Positions 48,931-62,122 are shown, counted from the first letter of the stretch. The stretch is DNA of 64,000 bases from Erythrocercus mccallii (GCA_013397435.1 VZRG01001681.1:96207-160206), one strand, 5' to 3'. Translations and numbers: made by a program. The notes: a model not told the origin generated them from the letters alone.

Positions 48931-49940
48931 ATTCATTTTTACATCAGCAAGTGTGGCTCTCTGAATTCACTTGTTATATTAGACCACATATACTATGTGA
49001 TCCCAGAAAGGCAGGCAATAGTTTACAATTTTCTTCCACAAATTACTTCAGAGCAGTTAACATCTATGAGGCTTGGTCAGTCCTTCAGACAATCCTTAGA
49101 CAGTTCCTACTTTTACTTTTCTCTGTTACCATATCTGTGATTTAACATCATGCAGAATTGTCTCACTTTGATCCTCCAAATTTTTCCAATAATTTTATGG
49201 AACTCTACCTCTGCTCAGCCTCTTGATAACCCTCTGTTTTCTAGAAATATTCTCAAATTACATTAATTTATTTGAGACAGAGTCCAATGCCTATGGAAGG
49301 AAGTAAAAGGATTCACATTATTATTCTGGGCTTGATTCATGCTTATTTTGACTGTAATTGCATACACAACTCTCTTGGAAATATTGGAACTTTTGTCTTT
49401 TCAAACAAAATAGGATAAAACATACTTCCTTTCATCACTTTATGCCCAAAAAGAAGCAGTAGTATTTCAGATTCTGTAGCTAATTTTCAGTTTGAATGAG
49501 TTACATAATTCGTAATTCACAGCAATCAATCAATCATATAGTTACAATTGTTTAAAGGGGACAGTAAAAATCTCACTAAAATAGAATAAAGCAGAAATAT
49601 TTAACTAAACAGGCGAATGAGACTAAATATTTTGGTGAGAGACTGTACTTTTTTATGATTATATGTTTGCACATTACAATAGGATGTGGCCTTGATCTCA
49701 CAGTATAAGAAATCATGTGTTGGTATTTTGCAGTAAATAATCTTAGAAATAAACATACTTATATAATTTATTCTGCAGACTTTGTGTCTGTTGCATGTTT
49801 ACATTATGATAGGCAAGGCTATCTAGCACAAAAATGTCATATTTACCTTAACAGTGCGGTGCTTTTTTTACAATCCTCTCTTAATAAATTGGACAGTATT
49901 TGATATACTTTTAATCTGTGAATGAAAATAAAAAAATATT

Positions 49941-49964
49941 AAATAAATAAATAAATAAATAAAT
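49941..49964 (+). repeat. (AAAT)6 microsatellite
   Basis: Six exact AAAT units in an AT-rich context. Confidence 0.92.
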
Positions 49965-50274
49965 TTGATTGGGTAATCAGACTCTTAGGTGTCTTCCCCA
50001 GGTTTAGATGCACTTTTTTCAAAGGTACTAGATGCCACACAGCATTCTTGCTGAGACAATTCAGATATTATAGGTCTCAGCCCAAGGTCTCTAAAGAATG
50101 TATATGAAGACAACACAGTAGTTTCCTGCAAACTGCGGGATATTATTGTAAGAGACTTAAAGATGAAAAATGCCTCATAGACTGTTAAAATGACTGAAGG
50201 ATTTTTCCCAGTGTAGCAAAATGTGAAAAGAAACAAATGCTCAACTGCACTACTGAAGCCCACACCCACTCCAG

Positions 50275-50899
50275 AACATGCCTCCTGGATTGTGGGAAAG
50301 TGGATTGTGAGTTAAACTACCTAAAGGGAACTTGAGATAAGATGAAACTGGTGCTATCACCTGAATATCTGAGATCTAGGGTGAAGGAAATAAGGTTGGA
50401 GGACAAATATGTATCCACAAGGAAAGCCAGCTCAGGAGATAGGCTGAAGGTTGGCTCTGGATGGGTCCAGAGGGAGGAGGCCTTAGCCCCCCAGATAAAT
50501 ATAGGAGGCCCACCCATTTCAAAAAAGAGAAAGACAGACCATGTGACTAATTGACTTGAAAGCAATTAACCAGTAGATAAAGAGACATATGTAGCCAATG
50601 TGCCTCAATTACTCTGTTTGCTAAAATATATATGTTGAGAAGTTTTGAGCTGTGTCAGGACCCCCACCACTGAGAAGCCAGGGTGAAAAGGACCAACAGA
50701 ACATCATCTGGATCCACAGCATGGTGTTTGTATTTCTACTTAATCTGTCTTTCTCTCACTCCCTTTCTTACCCTACTTTTCTATTTCTTTCTATCTCTGT
50801 TCACCTTACATTTGCTGTTAAATAAAATCCATACTATTAACTTCAGCATATGGTCTTATTACACCTTTATTCTCTCTCTTTGATAATCAGATCTTAACA
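50275..50899 (+). mobile_element. LTR-like segment, boundaries uncertain
   Basis: The order of signals resembles an LTR: a moderately GC-rich left part, a GTGTCAGGACCCCCACCACTG region (50654-50674), a pyrimidine-rich stretch (50738-50800), AATAAA at 50821-50826, and a CA end, CAGATCTTAACA, at 50899. A possible inverted-repeat partner is TGTTAA at 50183, which would give 717 bp, but the bases flanking these ends (AGAC and ACTA) do not match. I therefore call it LTR-like only. It could be truncated on the left. Confidence 0.45.
50821..50826 (+). terminator. AATAAA in LTR-like segment
   Basis: AATAAA lies 73 bp before the putative CA end at 50899, in keeping with an LTR R region. Confidence 0.4.
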
Positions 50900-52213
50900 A
50901 CTATGCTTTCTGTCAGCAAAATGGAGTGAACATAATGCATGTTTACATACACAAGACCACAGCTCAAAGAGTAAGGGAGGGACCCAACAGACCTTTGTAT
51001 CATCTCATTTTTCCTTGTCCTGCTTTCTCTTATAACTTTTATGCATTTCACATCTTTGCTGATTTTTACAACAGTTCCTTAACTAAGGTTAGACTTTTCA
51101 TTTAAAAAGCAGTGAAAAATGTTTTGAAATTACTTTTCTACTCAGACGTGGGAATTTTTCTGAGCAAGGATATGAGAGAAGGTGACTTGTCTCACACAAT
51201 TTATTCATTTACGCCAGTTGACAGAGCAAACAAATCAGAAATTTCTGCCTGGCAGCATTAATAAATGTTCAGATTGATCAAAAGTTCGGGACAGGTGAAA
51301 TCAAGTAATTCCAGCAACATATTGATAGTTATTGGCTGTAGTCAGGACCTCATTTGTACTGTCTGTTTATGATTCTGGCTGTACACCATACGCACAGTCA
51401 AAACCAGATATACCAGATAAATACTGGTCTATCTAAATAAATAGAATATAGCTATTTTATGTAATAGGAATTTGTGTCTCACTACCTTAGATTTGTCCAC
51501 ATGGATAACCAAGAATGCAATATTGTGATAGTTTCTACCGGTCAACAGGAAGAAATCTTGGTTTCATTCCTCCAGATCTAAAGGATTATGTATTAAGCAT
51601 ACTGCTGATGGATGTATCCTTTGTAGAGAATGGAGACAAAAAATGGAAGAAAAAAAAAGGAGGAAAAAGCCTAGTGAAAACAGTAAAACAGTAAGGGAAA
51701 GACCTTCAAATACCTCAGCAGTTTAGGTTTCTGTTCTAGAAAAAATAAAGGAGAAGATAAGTGAAAAAGAGAACATTGATTTTAACATTGTTAAAGCTTA
51801 CTTTTATAAGGTTTATATGTACAGAAGTTGTATTACATGTTAATATTATGTATTGTAATACAATTAGCTATACAATTAGTATATGTATTGTAATACAATT
51901 AGCTAAGGGAAGCACAGTAATGGATGCCAGATTACTACCATTTCTGTGCTGCAAATCTATTGTAAGGCTGAGATGCTTTCAAGAAGTGCCATAGTTGCAA
52001 CTGATGCTATGATTCCTAAGCAATAATCACAACAGTTTGCAAATACATATTGATTAATGTTGAGCTGAAGGGGTCTTCATAGAAGACTAAAGCGTCTGGA
52101 TCATTGTAAAAGTCATTTTTTGCATGGCTAAATCAGTCTCATGAAGGCAGAGTTCAAAGGATAACAGTTCATGCTGTTATTCAAAGATGTTTGGCATAAA
52201 TTCCCCATGTCCC

Positions 52214-52214
<1 letters not shown>
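50900..52214. other. AT-rich unique sequence, no gene seen
   Basis: The only structure seen is the repeat pair and inverted repeat at 51828-51905. Confidence 0.5.
51847..51905 (+). repeat. 24-bp direct repeat pair with inverted arm
   Basis: An exact 24-mer starting TATGTATTGTAATACAATTA occurs at 51847-51870 and 51882-51905, a 35-bp period. Its core ATTGTAATACAAT is an odd-centred palindrome. An extra inverted arm TTGTATTACA lies at 51828-51837 and pairs with TGTAATACAA at 51854-51863. Confidence 0.88.

Positions 52215-52253
<39 letters not shown>
52215..52253 (+). repeat. (AGC)13 trinucleotide microsatellite
   Basis: Thirteen uninterrupted AGC units (CAG/CTG class). Three plus-strand frames pass through it, giving poly-Gln, poly-Ala or poly-Ser runs in short frames (52171-52377, 52187-52435) that lack any other protein-like feature, so I do not annotate a gene. 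Confidence 0.95.
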
Positions 52254-52260
<7 letters not shown>

Positions 52261-55200
52261 TGTGATCTCACACATTCTCAAAGCAGTACATTTTTATTCT
52301 TTTTTTACCCAATCAGCTACAAATACATTTCTACTGCTGTCTTCTTGGACCTATCTGGCCCTGACATTGATGTATGAAAGTGGTCATAATTTCTTATACA
52401 AATTCTATGTGCATAGTTCTATCTGTACTCTCTAGGAATGCTAGCAATGCTACATTATGTTTTCATTATGTCTAGGAGTTAGTTAACTTTGTAAAAGTTA
52501 CTGAAATTTAAACTAGGCTTTAGGGATTTTCTTACTAATATAGTCTCTTATTTGCTCCAGGTACTTAAAATATTCTGTACTTATTTAGAACTAAAACTTA
52601 CATTTCTACCTCATGTCTGTGTGGATTTATGTATTTTAGTTTCTCTGAAGTTTTTAAACCAGCCTCTACATTATTTTCTGCCTCTTAGCCTGTGTGCACA
52701 GGGTCCTGGGAGATTTCTATCTGGTTTCCAACAGATTAGTATATTACTAAAATGCAACTTTGAAATCAGGAATTAGGGTGGTTCAATTGTAGCTAGCAAA
52801 TGTCCAGTCTGTTGGGAGTTGCAGGTATTCCTGATTGTGAGGGCAGATACGAGAGACCCTTTCATGCTGATATAATTATAAAAGATAAAACTATTATCTC
52901 CATAAAAATCACTCCTCTACTTCCTCCTCCTTCAAGCAATGAAAAAGAAAACCTGTTTCAGAGTGAAAATTGAGGTTAAAGTTTCTTTGTGCAGCAGATA
53001 TGTGAAACTGCTGACTGACTGCTTGAGCTAAGCTGAAGGTAATGATTATGTTTTTTTGTTTATGCAACACAATATCTCCCAAGAAATGTATACCTGATAA
53101 GGCTGAGATATTTGCTTTCATTAATTTGATACATAGTCATCAGCAAAGTGTAATAAATCTAATTTCTTATTTGTCCTAGGGATAGTTATAGACTTTACTA
53201 CATGACAAGAAAATGGTTGTTTCCTTATCTATTATGCATGACTATTTCTCCTGCTCTTAAAAAAATGTGTATGGGAAAGTCTCGTTATGTATTGGCTTCC
53301 CTAATAACAGAGGAGTGAGGTGAGGATGTAGGTCTAATTAAAGTTATTTTTAATCAAATTGCTGTTAATTTTAAAAATTATTTTTCTAATTAAGAAAGCA
53401 GACATATTATCTGAAGGCTATGTTTGCCATATTTTGACATCTTCTTTCCCTGCCTAAGTTTGTGAGGCTAAATGCTAGGTATGGGAAATCTGTGAAGGAA
53501 AAGCAAGAATTGAAAGCTTTCTAGACTGATGCTGTCTTATTTTTTCAATAATGACTGTTACTGCACACTACATAATTACTCGCACTGTTAAAAAAATTAA
53601 TCATGCCTGAAGTTCTTTCGACGTTAGGAAGACAATTTATCTGCTACAGGGAACAGAACTACAGTTCTAGGACACAGGATAGTGCAGAGATAGTGGCAGT
53701 ATGATAATACTAACTACCTTAAGTAAGAAGAGGCTAAGTATTTATTGCTGGGCCTCCAATTAGGAAACCAAAACTACTAAAAAATTTATTGAATCACTAA
53801 TGCAATATAATTAGCTAGGTATTGATGATCGAGTTTCAAACTAGAGTTTAGTTTATAATGACATAACTGGTGTCCACCATTGGTAAATTACATAGGCTAA
53901 TATTCTTAGCAGTTATAGGAAAACATGAATGTGAGTAAATTAAGCTTCATTTTTATTTATGTGCATGTTAACAAGATAGCAACTACTCCTGTGACCAAAA
54001 CCAAAAATTTTTGGTGGATGATGTTAAGATAATGGTTTTCATCCCAAGAGTTCTCCACAGGTCTTTGTGTTCTTTTTTCCTATATCATTAAAAGTGAATT
54101 GTAGAAGCGTGTGTCAGGCGTAAAGGAGTGTCTGTGAGTAATCCTTATGTGCACTATGAAGTACAGCCAGCCCTGCAATAAAACTCAACAGCTGCACAGT
54201 GGATCATAAGCAGTGGCAAAGAATGGTAGAAATGGATGAAACATTATTTTTTTTTGCTGACTCTCTCTGCATGAGATGAAAATTCTAAATTTCAAGCAGA
54301 AAGAAACTACTTGAAACTCAAAGATCTTCCCCACTTCTTACCCTGTGCTTATATCTAGCACATCTTGACAGGCAAGTAAAATAAAATCTTACCATTTCAT
54401 CAGCTTTCTCACGTCAACATTAAGAGCTTTTGCAATTATTTCATAGCAATCATGTAACCAGGAACTCATGGTTCAGTAGTTTCCTTGGCAAGTTTTGAAG
54501 GATGATACTATTTCTCAGGGACAGTAGAGAGCAATTTCATCCACTTTTTTTTTTTTTTTTTAATATCTGCACATTGTGGAAGCAGAAACACATACCTAAC
54601 ACCTTTCCAAGTTTTTATAATGATAATGAGCAGCTGCTCACGTCACTACCATTAAATATGGGGACTGAATTACATTTTCCAAAACAAAGGTCCTTGCATG
54701 AAGAAGAGGGAAAAGCTAATTGATCTTTTGCCTGTAGAGTTAGGGGATCAATGAAGCAAGAAAACGGAGTTAATTTTTCTGGATCTGTGCTCATCTTGTA
54801 CTGATCTTCCCGTATTATGCCTAAAAAGCCACCTGGAGAGGTCAGAGCACAGAGTTAGTGTCTCTGGGCAAAGCCATCATCTTCCATACTAACTTCTCCA
54901 CTTGACCAGTTGAACCTAGTGATTGAAAAATAAAACCAAACTTGGGCAGCAGTAAGTCTAGGGCAAGGAGCAGTGCAAGAGGAGAGAAAAATGGAAGATA
55001 ACAGCAAGTGGAAGAAGAAGGTGCAAGGGCAGCTGGGTGAGATGAATAATGAAGATGTTGATTAGAAAATTTCATATAATTCTTATGTTTCGGTCTCTAT
55101 GAAAGGAAATTTTTGACCAGACTTTCTTGAAATATTCAAGTTTGGCAGTGCCTCTCCAGTTCAGCAAGATTGCACCAATTCTAGATCACGACTGTTCTCC

Positions 55201-58200
55201 AAGTCCTTAGTCTTCAGCTGCTCTTCATTACTTGGGTCTGAATGGCCAATTTTGTCCCTCAAACCAATTAGGAATTAGGTTCATGAGGCAATGCTAGCAA
55301 AAAGCATTAAACAGTGCATAGTAAGCAGACTGTGGTGTTATATTAAGTAAATAGAGGATACAATAGATCAGATTGTTCACATATCCATGAAGGGCAAGAA
55401 ATGTCTGTGGTTTTATGACACTGATGTCAATTAAATATCAATTGACAGTTAAAAGAGCATTTACTGAGACTTAATAGGAAAGATGATGTGTAATCTAGTT
55501 AAAATATAATTAGATTATCCACACATAAAAATTGTAATGAATATTTAGACTTTTAATTGGATTTTTAGAAGCTGGCTATATTGAGTTAATAATTGTGACA
55601 ACTAAGAGAATATCTAAGTAAATGTCAGTATTTTTATTAATTGATATTTAATTTTCTGTAGGCTGTCTTGGCAAATGTTAATTAAGTGACAGAAAATTCC
55701 TTACAAATTTTAACATATTAATAACCTTGAATTAAGCTTTTGTTGCTCACATAATTGGAAGTTAACTACACAGCTACATACTTTCTCTCTATCCTTTACA
55801 CAGAGTTCAGGAGGATGAAGTTTATTATGGGTCAATAAACTTACCTGCTTATTAGCTACACAAAGGAAGAGGTAAGGCTAATCCTATGTAATTGTGTGGT
55901 GTAGAACATATTAATGTCTGAGGAACTCCTACTTCTAGCCAAAGGAATTTGAACCAGGCACAGTGTATATTTTTCATGATTTCCAGAATATATATGGTAC
56001 AAGTTCATTAACCAGGGCTGGGATTATGTCTGGGATTCAAAAAAACCAGTAAGTTAGTATACTTACATTCTTGATAATCAAAACCTTGCAGTTGTTTATA
56101 ATACAACCATTAATTGGTTGTAGCATTTTTAATTTAAATCATTCAGTAAAAGACAAGAAAATTCAGGTCAGCATGACCAAATGCTATGCCTTTTGTCAAA
56201 ACACAGCACATATTTATTGTTGGCAGAAATGAGTATTTCTGAGAAACTCTTTGCTTCAGTCCAGAAGGTACTTCCAATCTCCTGACAAAGCAAGTTCTTC
56301 TGAGGCAAGACTCAATGCTAGTCAAAAATGCTTGCAAGTACAGGACTCTTTTTCCTTCTTATTTTCAGGATCATTATGGAGATACTTAGGATTCCACATC
56401 TAAGAGGCAGTTAGGATCGTGAACTTTTGACGCTGTGTATTGGTTAGATGTTTAGGCACTTACCAAGTTATGGCTTATTAATTTTAGCTTGTCTTACTAG
56501 CAATGGACAGAGCTTTACAAATATTGACTTATATCTGAGTCTATTATGTATCTGCGTACAATTTTCTTTAATTAAAGGATGGGATGCAGACAAAGAACCA
56601 TCAAAGATATAGACCTAAATTTTTTCAGTTATTGTTTTTTGAACTTTCACAGTGTGAAAGCTGTGGCCAGTCATATCTCAGTGATTTACGTGAACAATTT
56701 CAGCAACTGTGGTTTGATCCTTGTTTTCCAGAGATTCTGTGCCAGAGTAAGCCGTGGATATTCTATTAACAGTGGGCAGTCTCCAGAGAAAGTAGGTGGT
56801 GGTCTTAACTACTCTATGTGGGGTTCAGTGTGCTGGGCGTGTATACTCTTTTCTAATAAATGTCTGAAAATATTGAAAGAAACTTTGTCATATGAGTGAA
56901 AACATTGCTATCTTGTTTGGGAATTCAGCAGAAGGAGCATCATTTGTGTGAAAAGAGCAGATTGCCAGAAAAATCACTTGGATGCAGTTATTCTAACCCA
57001 TACATCAGCTCTTCTCAATGTGGCTGTTCACATATCTTGTATTTTTCTCCCCAATAACTCACTTCTTCTTTCATTTCTAGCTAAAATAATTTTCTTCCAC
57101 TCAGAGAGAATTAATAATAAATGCATCCTTATATATTTTTTTTTCATCTGTGCCATAATAATTACATTCCTATTGATTACATGAAGAAAACTTTAGAGAA
57201 CCAGACTTCTGCTGTCCTTTTTCTCAAGATGGCATTTTGGAATTCAAGTCTGAGTTCTTGTAGGTCAGATATACTGTCCACAGTTGGAGGACAGGTATCT
57301 CTAGGGGTCTGGGTGCAGCTAAAAGTCTGTTCTGCTTTCTTCTAAATATATCCCAAATTTCATTGATGTAAGGTGATTTAATAAGTGTGACAAGGTATGA
57401 TTTGTGTGATAACATTATCTTATTATTTAAGTTTTTCAACTTCCAGCCTAATATCTTTGAACTTTATTTATAAGGGTTGTGTTATATATTGTCATATGAG
57501 CTTTTGTAGTCTGAATAATTTTGGCTAGTCAGCTTTCTTATATTCCAGATTAATGATGCTAAACACTGTTTCTTGATGTGTGTAATTTATTCTCATGTTT
57601 AATGGATTATATTTTTCTACATGTCAACCCATATTTTAGAAATAATACATGACACACTCTATTTGCATGAATATGAAAAGATAGGATTCTAGATGTTTGT
57701 ACATGATTTTTCTAATTGTGCTATTTAGATGAAAATATACACATCATTTATATTTGTGATGTCACAATATGCATTGTATATGTTGATAGCAAACAACGTT
57801 TTTGCACCTAATTTTATTAATTAAAAATGAGGGAGAAAATCAGAGATCTCTTGATCATGATGGACTGTATTTAAAGCATATTCAAGTGGTAGCTTTCTGG
57901 GCTTAAGGAATGTTTTACTCCTTTTAGAAGTACTTTTAAGAACTTTCACTACTACTGAGATCTTTACATTAATGAAAAAACACTGATGGACAGTAAAAAG
58001 AAATTTTCATACACAAATACTCATATGAACAAACACACTTTTATTTGCTATGAATCTTGTAGGGCAAATGTGATTGTTGCAGAGACTGCAACTTCAAACA
58101 GGCTAAGATTTGTTTCTGTATTGTCACATGAAGACACAAATGATAGCTGTTTAACTTAGCAGTGCTAATATCTGTCTTGCATACGTACATTTTTCATAAT

Positions 58201-60084
58201 TTCTTGTGTAACCAATATGAAAAACTGAAACTAAAAACATGTTTTAGCAATAAATTCTTTTGAATAATACTTAGCTTATGGGATAATCGTTACATTGCTT
58301 CAGGACAAAATTTCAAATTACTTATTTATTTAGAAAAGGTATTGAAATTTTCATGTTTTTATTAAAATTAATATATCCCCCAAGAAACTAGATTATAGAT
58401 AATAGATAACATAGGTAATAGATTACAGTAGTTTTATTTTCAGATCAAGTAGTTCCAGATGGATCCAATATTTATGGGTTTTTTGTCTCTGACCTCCAAA
58501 TAATTTCTAGCAAGAAATTATAATTGTTCACTGTTTAGGTAAATTTTACAGAAGATAATTTTGAGAACAATGAAACCACAATCAAAATGCATAGAATATT
58601 TAATCTTATATTATTTATCTTATACTATAAGAGTTTAAATATATCTGCAGGGTTAATCTGGTTGAGTACAAATCAGTTCTGAGTAATAAAACTATCCTTA
58701 CATCTCAAGAAGCGTGTAAACATATATTTTGTTTTCATTCTGCCTGGTGTTCATGGTTTTTTAAGGACATGGTTTCTTAAGTTTGGGTATTTTGATTTTT
58801 TTTTTTAGACATAGCAGAAATATTAGTGAAAGAACTGTTCTATCATTTTGTAAGAAGCTTTTTAAAGGCCATCTCCATGTGTCATTTTTTTTCTTCCTAA
58901 ATCCTCCATGAACATGCTTGCAAGAGACTGAAATCCATGTACACACAGTGAACACACACTACTCTGCAGTACCCATCTTGCAGAGTCCAAAATTGGGAAG
59001 ACTTTCAACATAATTCAGTTATCCTCTGTGCCAATTTGCATTGCCAATTGTTTGGCTCTACTTTTAAACACATATAAAAATATATATTTAATTATCATGA
59101 AGAAAGGCCCTCTGTGTATATCCATTTAAATTTCATATGTTAGAATGTTGTTTCAGGCATATTGTTCTTCCCTGGAACAAACAAACCTTCTTCATGATCC
59201 TGTATACCTTCTGACATTTGAAGAAATTTTTATTTTCTATTGTGACAGTATCAATTAGTTTGTTATAACCTGGTTTAACTCCCAGCTACTTACCAGCATG
59301 TTAGCTGGTAATTTTATGAGTATGTAATATGATCTTGATTTTTTAAGAAAAAAATGGCTACAGTGAATGTAGAGGTTTAGTATACATTAGGTAAGTACCA
59401 ATCACCATGCTCAGTAGCAGAGGATAGGTTCCTTCTACTGAGGCATCACTAAATGTATCTTTTTAACATTACAATTATTAGTGATGCCCTACTGAAGAAT
59501 TTCTTGGGATCAGCAGTACATGTAAGAAAGTTCACACTGAAGTAGTTAATCCTCCACTAATCTGAAATGGGTGAGATAACATAAACATCACAAACATCAC
59601 TACTGTAAGATGTAAGTATTTCTGCCCTACATGGATTTTTTTTTTCTTTTTTAGCTGGTTAAATAAGAAAGCAAAACTATTATTAAATAAAATAACCTTT
59701 TTTTTTCTGTCAGAACAATAGGAAGCAGAAGCCAAAAAGTTAGAAAACTGGGTTAGAGAAGTTGTTGCTGATGGTAATATAATGATATTTATTCTGTTGA
59801 ATTTTTGGAACTCATACTACTCACCTAGTAGGTCTCTACTAGGGAAAATATTAAACATAAATAATTCTGATAAGAAAGTTTAAACATTTCATGAAGACCA
59901 GAGGAGTTAATACATTCTTCCTCCTTACAAACTTACCCATATTTATCAGTTGCCCACTGAGACTACTAGAGAAGCACCTTTCTATTTGTGGATTCTGGAT
60001 TATGACTTGAATGAAATAAAATATGCAATTCAGTAAAATACTAGTATACTGCTTATATGAAAGTCCCGAGCTGTTTGGTAATGA
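52254..60084. other. AT-rich unique sequence, no gene seen
   Basis: 7.8 kb without a supportable gene or element. A T17 run lies at 54545-54561, and a small ATAGAT/ATAACA patch near 58390-58425. The longest frame (56579-56899, 106 codons) has no recognisable domain. Confidence 0.45.
54545..54561 (+). repeat. Poly-T tract (T17)
   Basis: Seventeen T residues in an otherwise mixed region. No retroposed sequence with a 3' end at this tract was recognised on the minus strand. Confidence 0.85.
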
Positions 60085-60089
60085 CTCAT
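60085..60089. repeat. Target-site duplication, left copy (CTCAT)
   Basis: CTCAT precedes the LTR start at 60090 and recurs exactly at 61119-61123 after the LTR end. Confidence 0.85.
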
Positions 60090-61118
60090 TGTCTCAATTT
60101 GAAAGAGTGGTGTCTGCTAAGGAAGGCAGGAGCCTCCCTTGGAATGGAAAATGTAACCTCCTTCCCTGCGAATTTTTATAAATTTGAAATTAAGGGGCTC
60201 TCAGGCAAAGAAATGAGATGAGGAATAGCAGTTCTTCACTAGCATGTACAATAAAGCCAACAAACACCACCACCTCTGGCATTAACAGCAAACAGCAGCA
60301 GAGCCCCGTGACCCCTTCTCGGCCGCAGGCACTTTCCCCTCGGTGCAGTTCCACTCAGGGCCGGCAGGGGCGCTGGAGGCTCCCGGTGGGCAGGGCAGGT
60401 GCGGTGATTCCCCCGCGGCTGCAGGGGGCGCTGTGGCGCGGGCTCGGGGAGCACGCGGTAATGGCGGACAGGCTGGGATGGGCAGGGATGGAGGAGAGGC
60501 TTTGCTTCACAGCCCTGGGGCAGCCGATCCTGGTGTCCCTGCAGGACTCTCGGAAGCAGCAAGCTGCAATGGCAGGACATCTTGGCCAGCAGGGGATGCG
60601 GGGCTACAGTGCAGCAAAAGCTCAGAGCAGTGCCAAAGAAGCAGTGGGAGTGGGACAATGGCAGCCCGGCTCTGAGCAGGGCAGAGAGGGGTGAGTTCAG
60701 GATCCCGGCACCCGAGCAGATGGGGACAGGTCCCTCTTCTGGTGAGGAAGGTGTTAACAAGGTCCCAGTTGAGTGGCTGCTCCTACAAGCAGAGGCTCAC
60801 CCCATGGCAGAAGAAGCAGCCCTGGGTGGGCTCTGGCGGCAGCAGCGAATTCCCTCCCCTAAGCAGCAGCTCCGGCCGTCCCCCTCCAAAGCTGAGAGAG
60901 AGAGAGCCAGCAGCTGCCCCAGCCCCATCTTTTACCTGCCCAATTCTTGTGGTATCTCTGCCCCTCAGAGAGAAACACCCACATAAGAGAAGTGCAACCA
61001 GATGCCCTTCTCCCCTGAGTTTGGCTGCTCCTTTTGTTTTTCTTAAATACCTAGTTTTTATTGTCTCCTAGCAACTTCTAGGAAAAATTTCAAAAAGGAA
61101 AGAAACCTAACCCAAGCA
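60090..61118. mobile_element. Large GC-rich solo LTR, 1,029 bp
   Basis: The plus strand starts TGTCTCAATTTGAAAGAG and ends CCTAACCCAAGCA, with TG...CA ends and the 5-bp duplication CTCAT on both sides. The opening text (GGTGTCTGCTAAGGAAGGCAG and AAGGGGCTCTCAGGCAAAG near 60110-60210) is of a type I associate with abundant songbird LTRs. The core (60295-60960) is strongly GC-rich with many CpGs and a (GA)n run near 60895-60908. Overlapping frames of 110-173 codons on both strands are composition artefacts. Orientation is unresolved. AATAAA at 60250-60255 is early on the plus strand, and a TATA-like TATTTAAG on the minus strand (plus 61042-61049) lies close to that strand's start. No internal viral genes adjoin. 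Confidence 0.87.
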
Positions 61119-61123
61119 CTCAT

Positions 61124-61806
61124 TTAAACTGCAGGAATTAGTGGGTTGCAAAATATGAAATGCAGATGGATCTTGCAGAATTTTTGAAAGCCAAGTATCT
61201 TACCTTCTCTTTTTTCCAGCCTTAATGAGAAGGAGCTAAAGATTGTCTCCTTTCAGAAAACAACATCCTCACACCTGTAAGGTAAACAGAGATTTATTGA
61301 AGAATTGGCAATATCTGCTCTACCCTTGAAACAGAAATGATTTCACACACACTGCTCTCTTTTATAGCTGTGAGCTGAACTTGTTGTCTAAACCACCATA
61401 AAACCATCTGAAATACAACAATCCACTGATCAGCCTTCATTGTATTACCTCCACGCTTTAAACAAGAATCTGCAAGGTATTCTTTCTCCTCTAATTTTCC
61501 TCTCTTGACTATGCTGTAATTTTTGTTGCCTCTCTCCCCTACACCCATTTTGTAGGAAGTCCTCTTTACTGTTCATTTAATCTTTCTCAACAGCTGGTTA
61601 AGATAATGTTGTGTGCATTGGGTGGTATGACAGTTGCCAGAAACTGGGATCTGCTTTTGCTTATAGTGTATGCTGCAAAAATGGTATAGGAATTATTGGA
61701 AAATAACCCCCTTACATTCCAGTCAGAACTAATAGAACTGTTTTCCTGTCCAGGCCTTTCTGCCCTGAAGCCTCCCTTCTATTCTAGAAATTCTGGCTGC
61801 AAAAGA
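61124..61806. other. Unique-looking spacer, no gene seen
   Basis: AT-rich sequence between an LTR and a CR1 fragment with only short frames. Confidence 0.5.
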
Positions 61807-62112
61807 AATCACAGAATCACAGAATCACTAGGTTGGAAGAGACCTCCAAGGTCATCAAGTCCAACCCAGGCCTAACACTTCAACTAAACCATGGCACTGA
61901 GTGCCACATCCAGTCTTTTTTTAAGCATATCCAGGGATGATGACTCCACCACATCCCTGGGCAGACTATTCCAATATTTTATCACCCAAATTCCCATTAA
62001 AGACTGTATCCTCTCATTTTGTCAGTTGCTGATTGGAGAAAGGGACCAACCCCCACCTGACTACAACCACCTTTCAGGAAGTTGTAGAGACTGATAAGGT
62101 CACCTCTGAGTC
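61807..62112 (-). mobile_element. CR1 LINE 3' end fragment
   Basis: On the minus strand this is the last part of CR1. Translated text GDLISLYNFLKGGCSQVGVGPFLQ (62110-62035) matches the end of the RT region. The 3' untranslated region follows, with the classic TGGAAGAGACCTCCAAGGTCATCAAGTCCAACC core read from the plus strand (given here only to mark position 61832 onward). It closes in three ATTCTGTG-type octamers (61807-61828). The copy is about 300 bp, 5'-truncated, and the least diverged CR1 in the window by eye. Confidence 0.93.
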
Positions 62113-62122
62113 TCATTTTTTT

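Larger units (their letters stand above)
45561..50274. other. AT-rich unique sequence with simple repeats
   Basis: No gene was supported. It contains (CTAT)4 at 47421-47436, an inverted pair TATACACC-TT-GGTGTATA near 47532-47549, an interrupted TTTG repeat at 48901-48930 and (AAAT)6 at 49941-49964. Confidence 0.5.

Noticed and set aside
52171..52435. Poly-Gln or poly-Ala protein
   Set aside because: Only the AGC microsatellite gives the run. The flanking residues are not protein-like and two frames are equally open.
60218..60986. Overlapping reading frames of 110-173 codons on both strands
   Set aside because: They lie wholly inside a solo LTR with exact target duplications. GC-rich DNA lacks stop codons by composition, and no domain was recognised.
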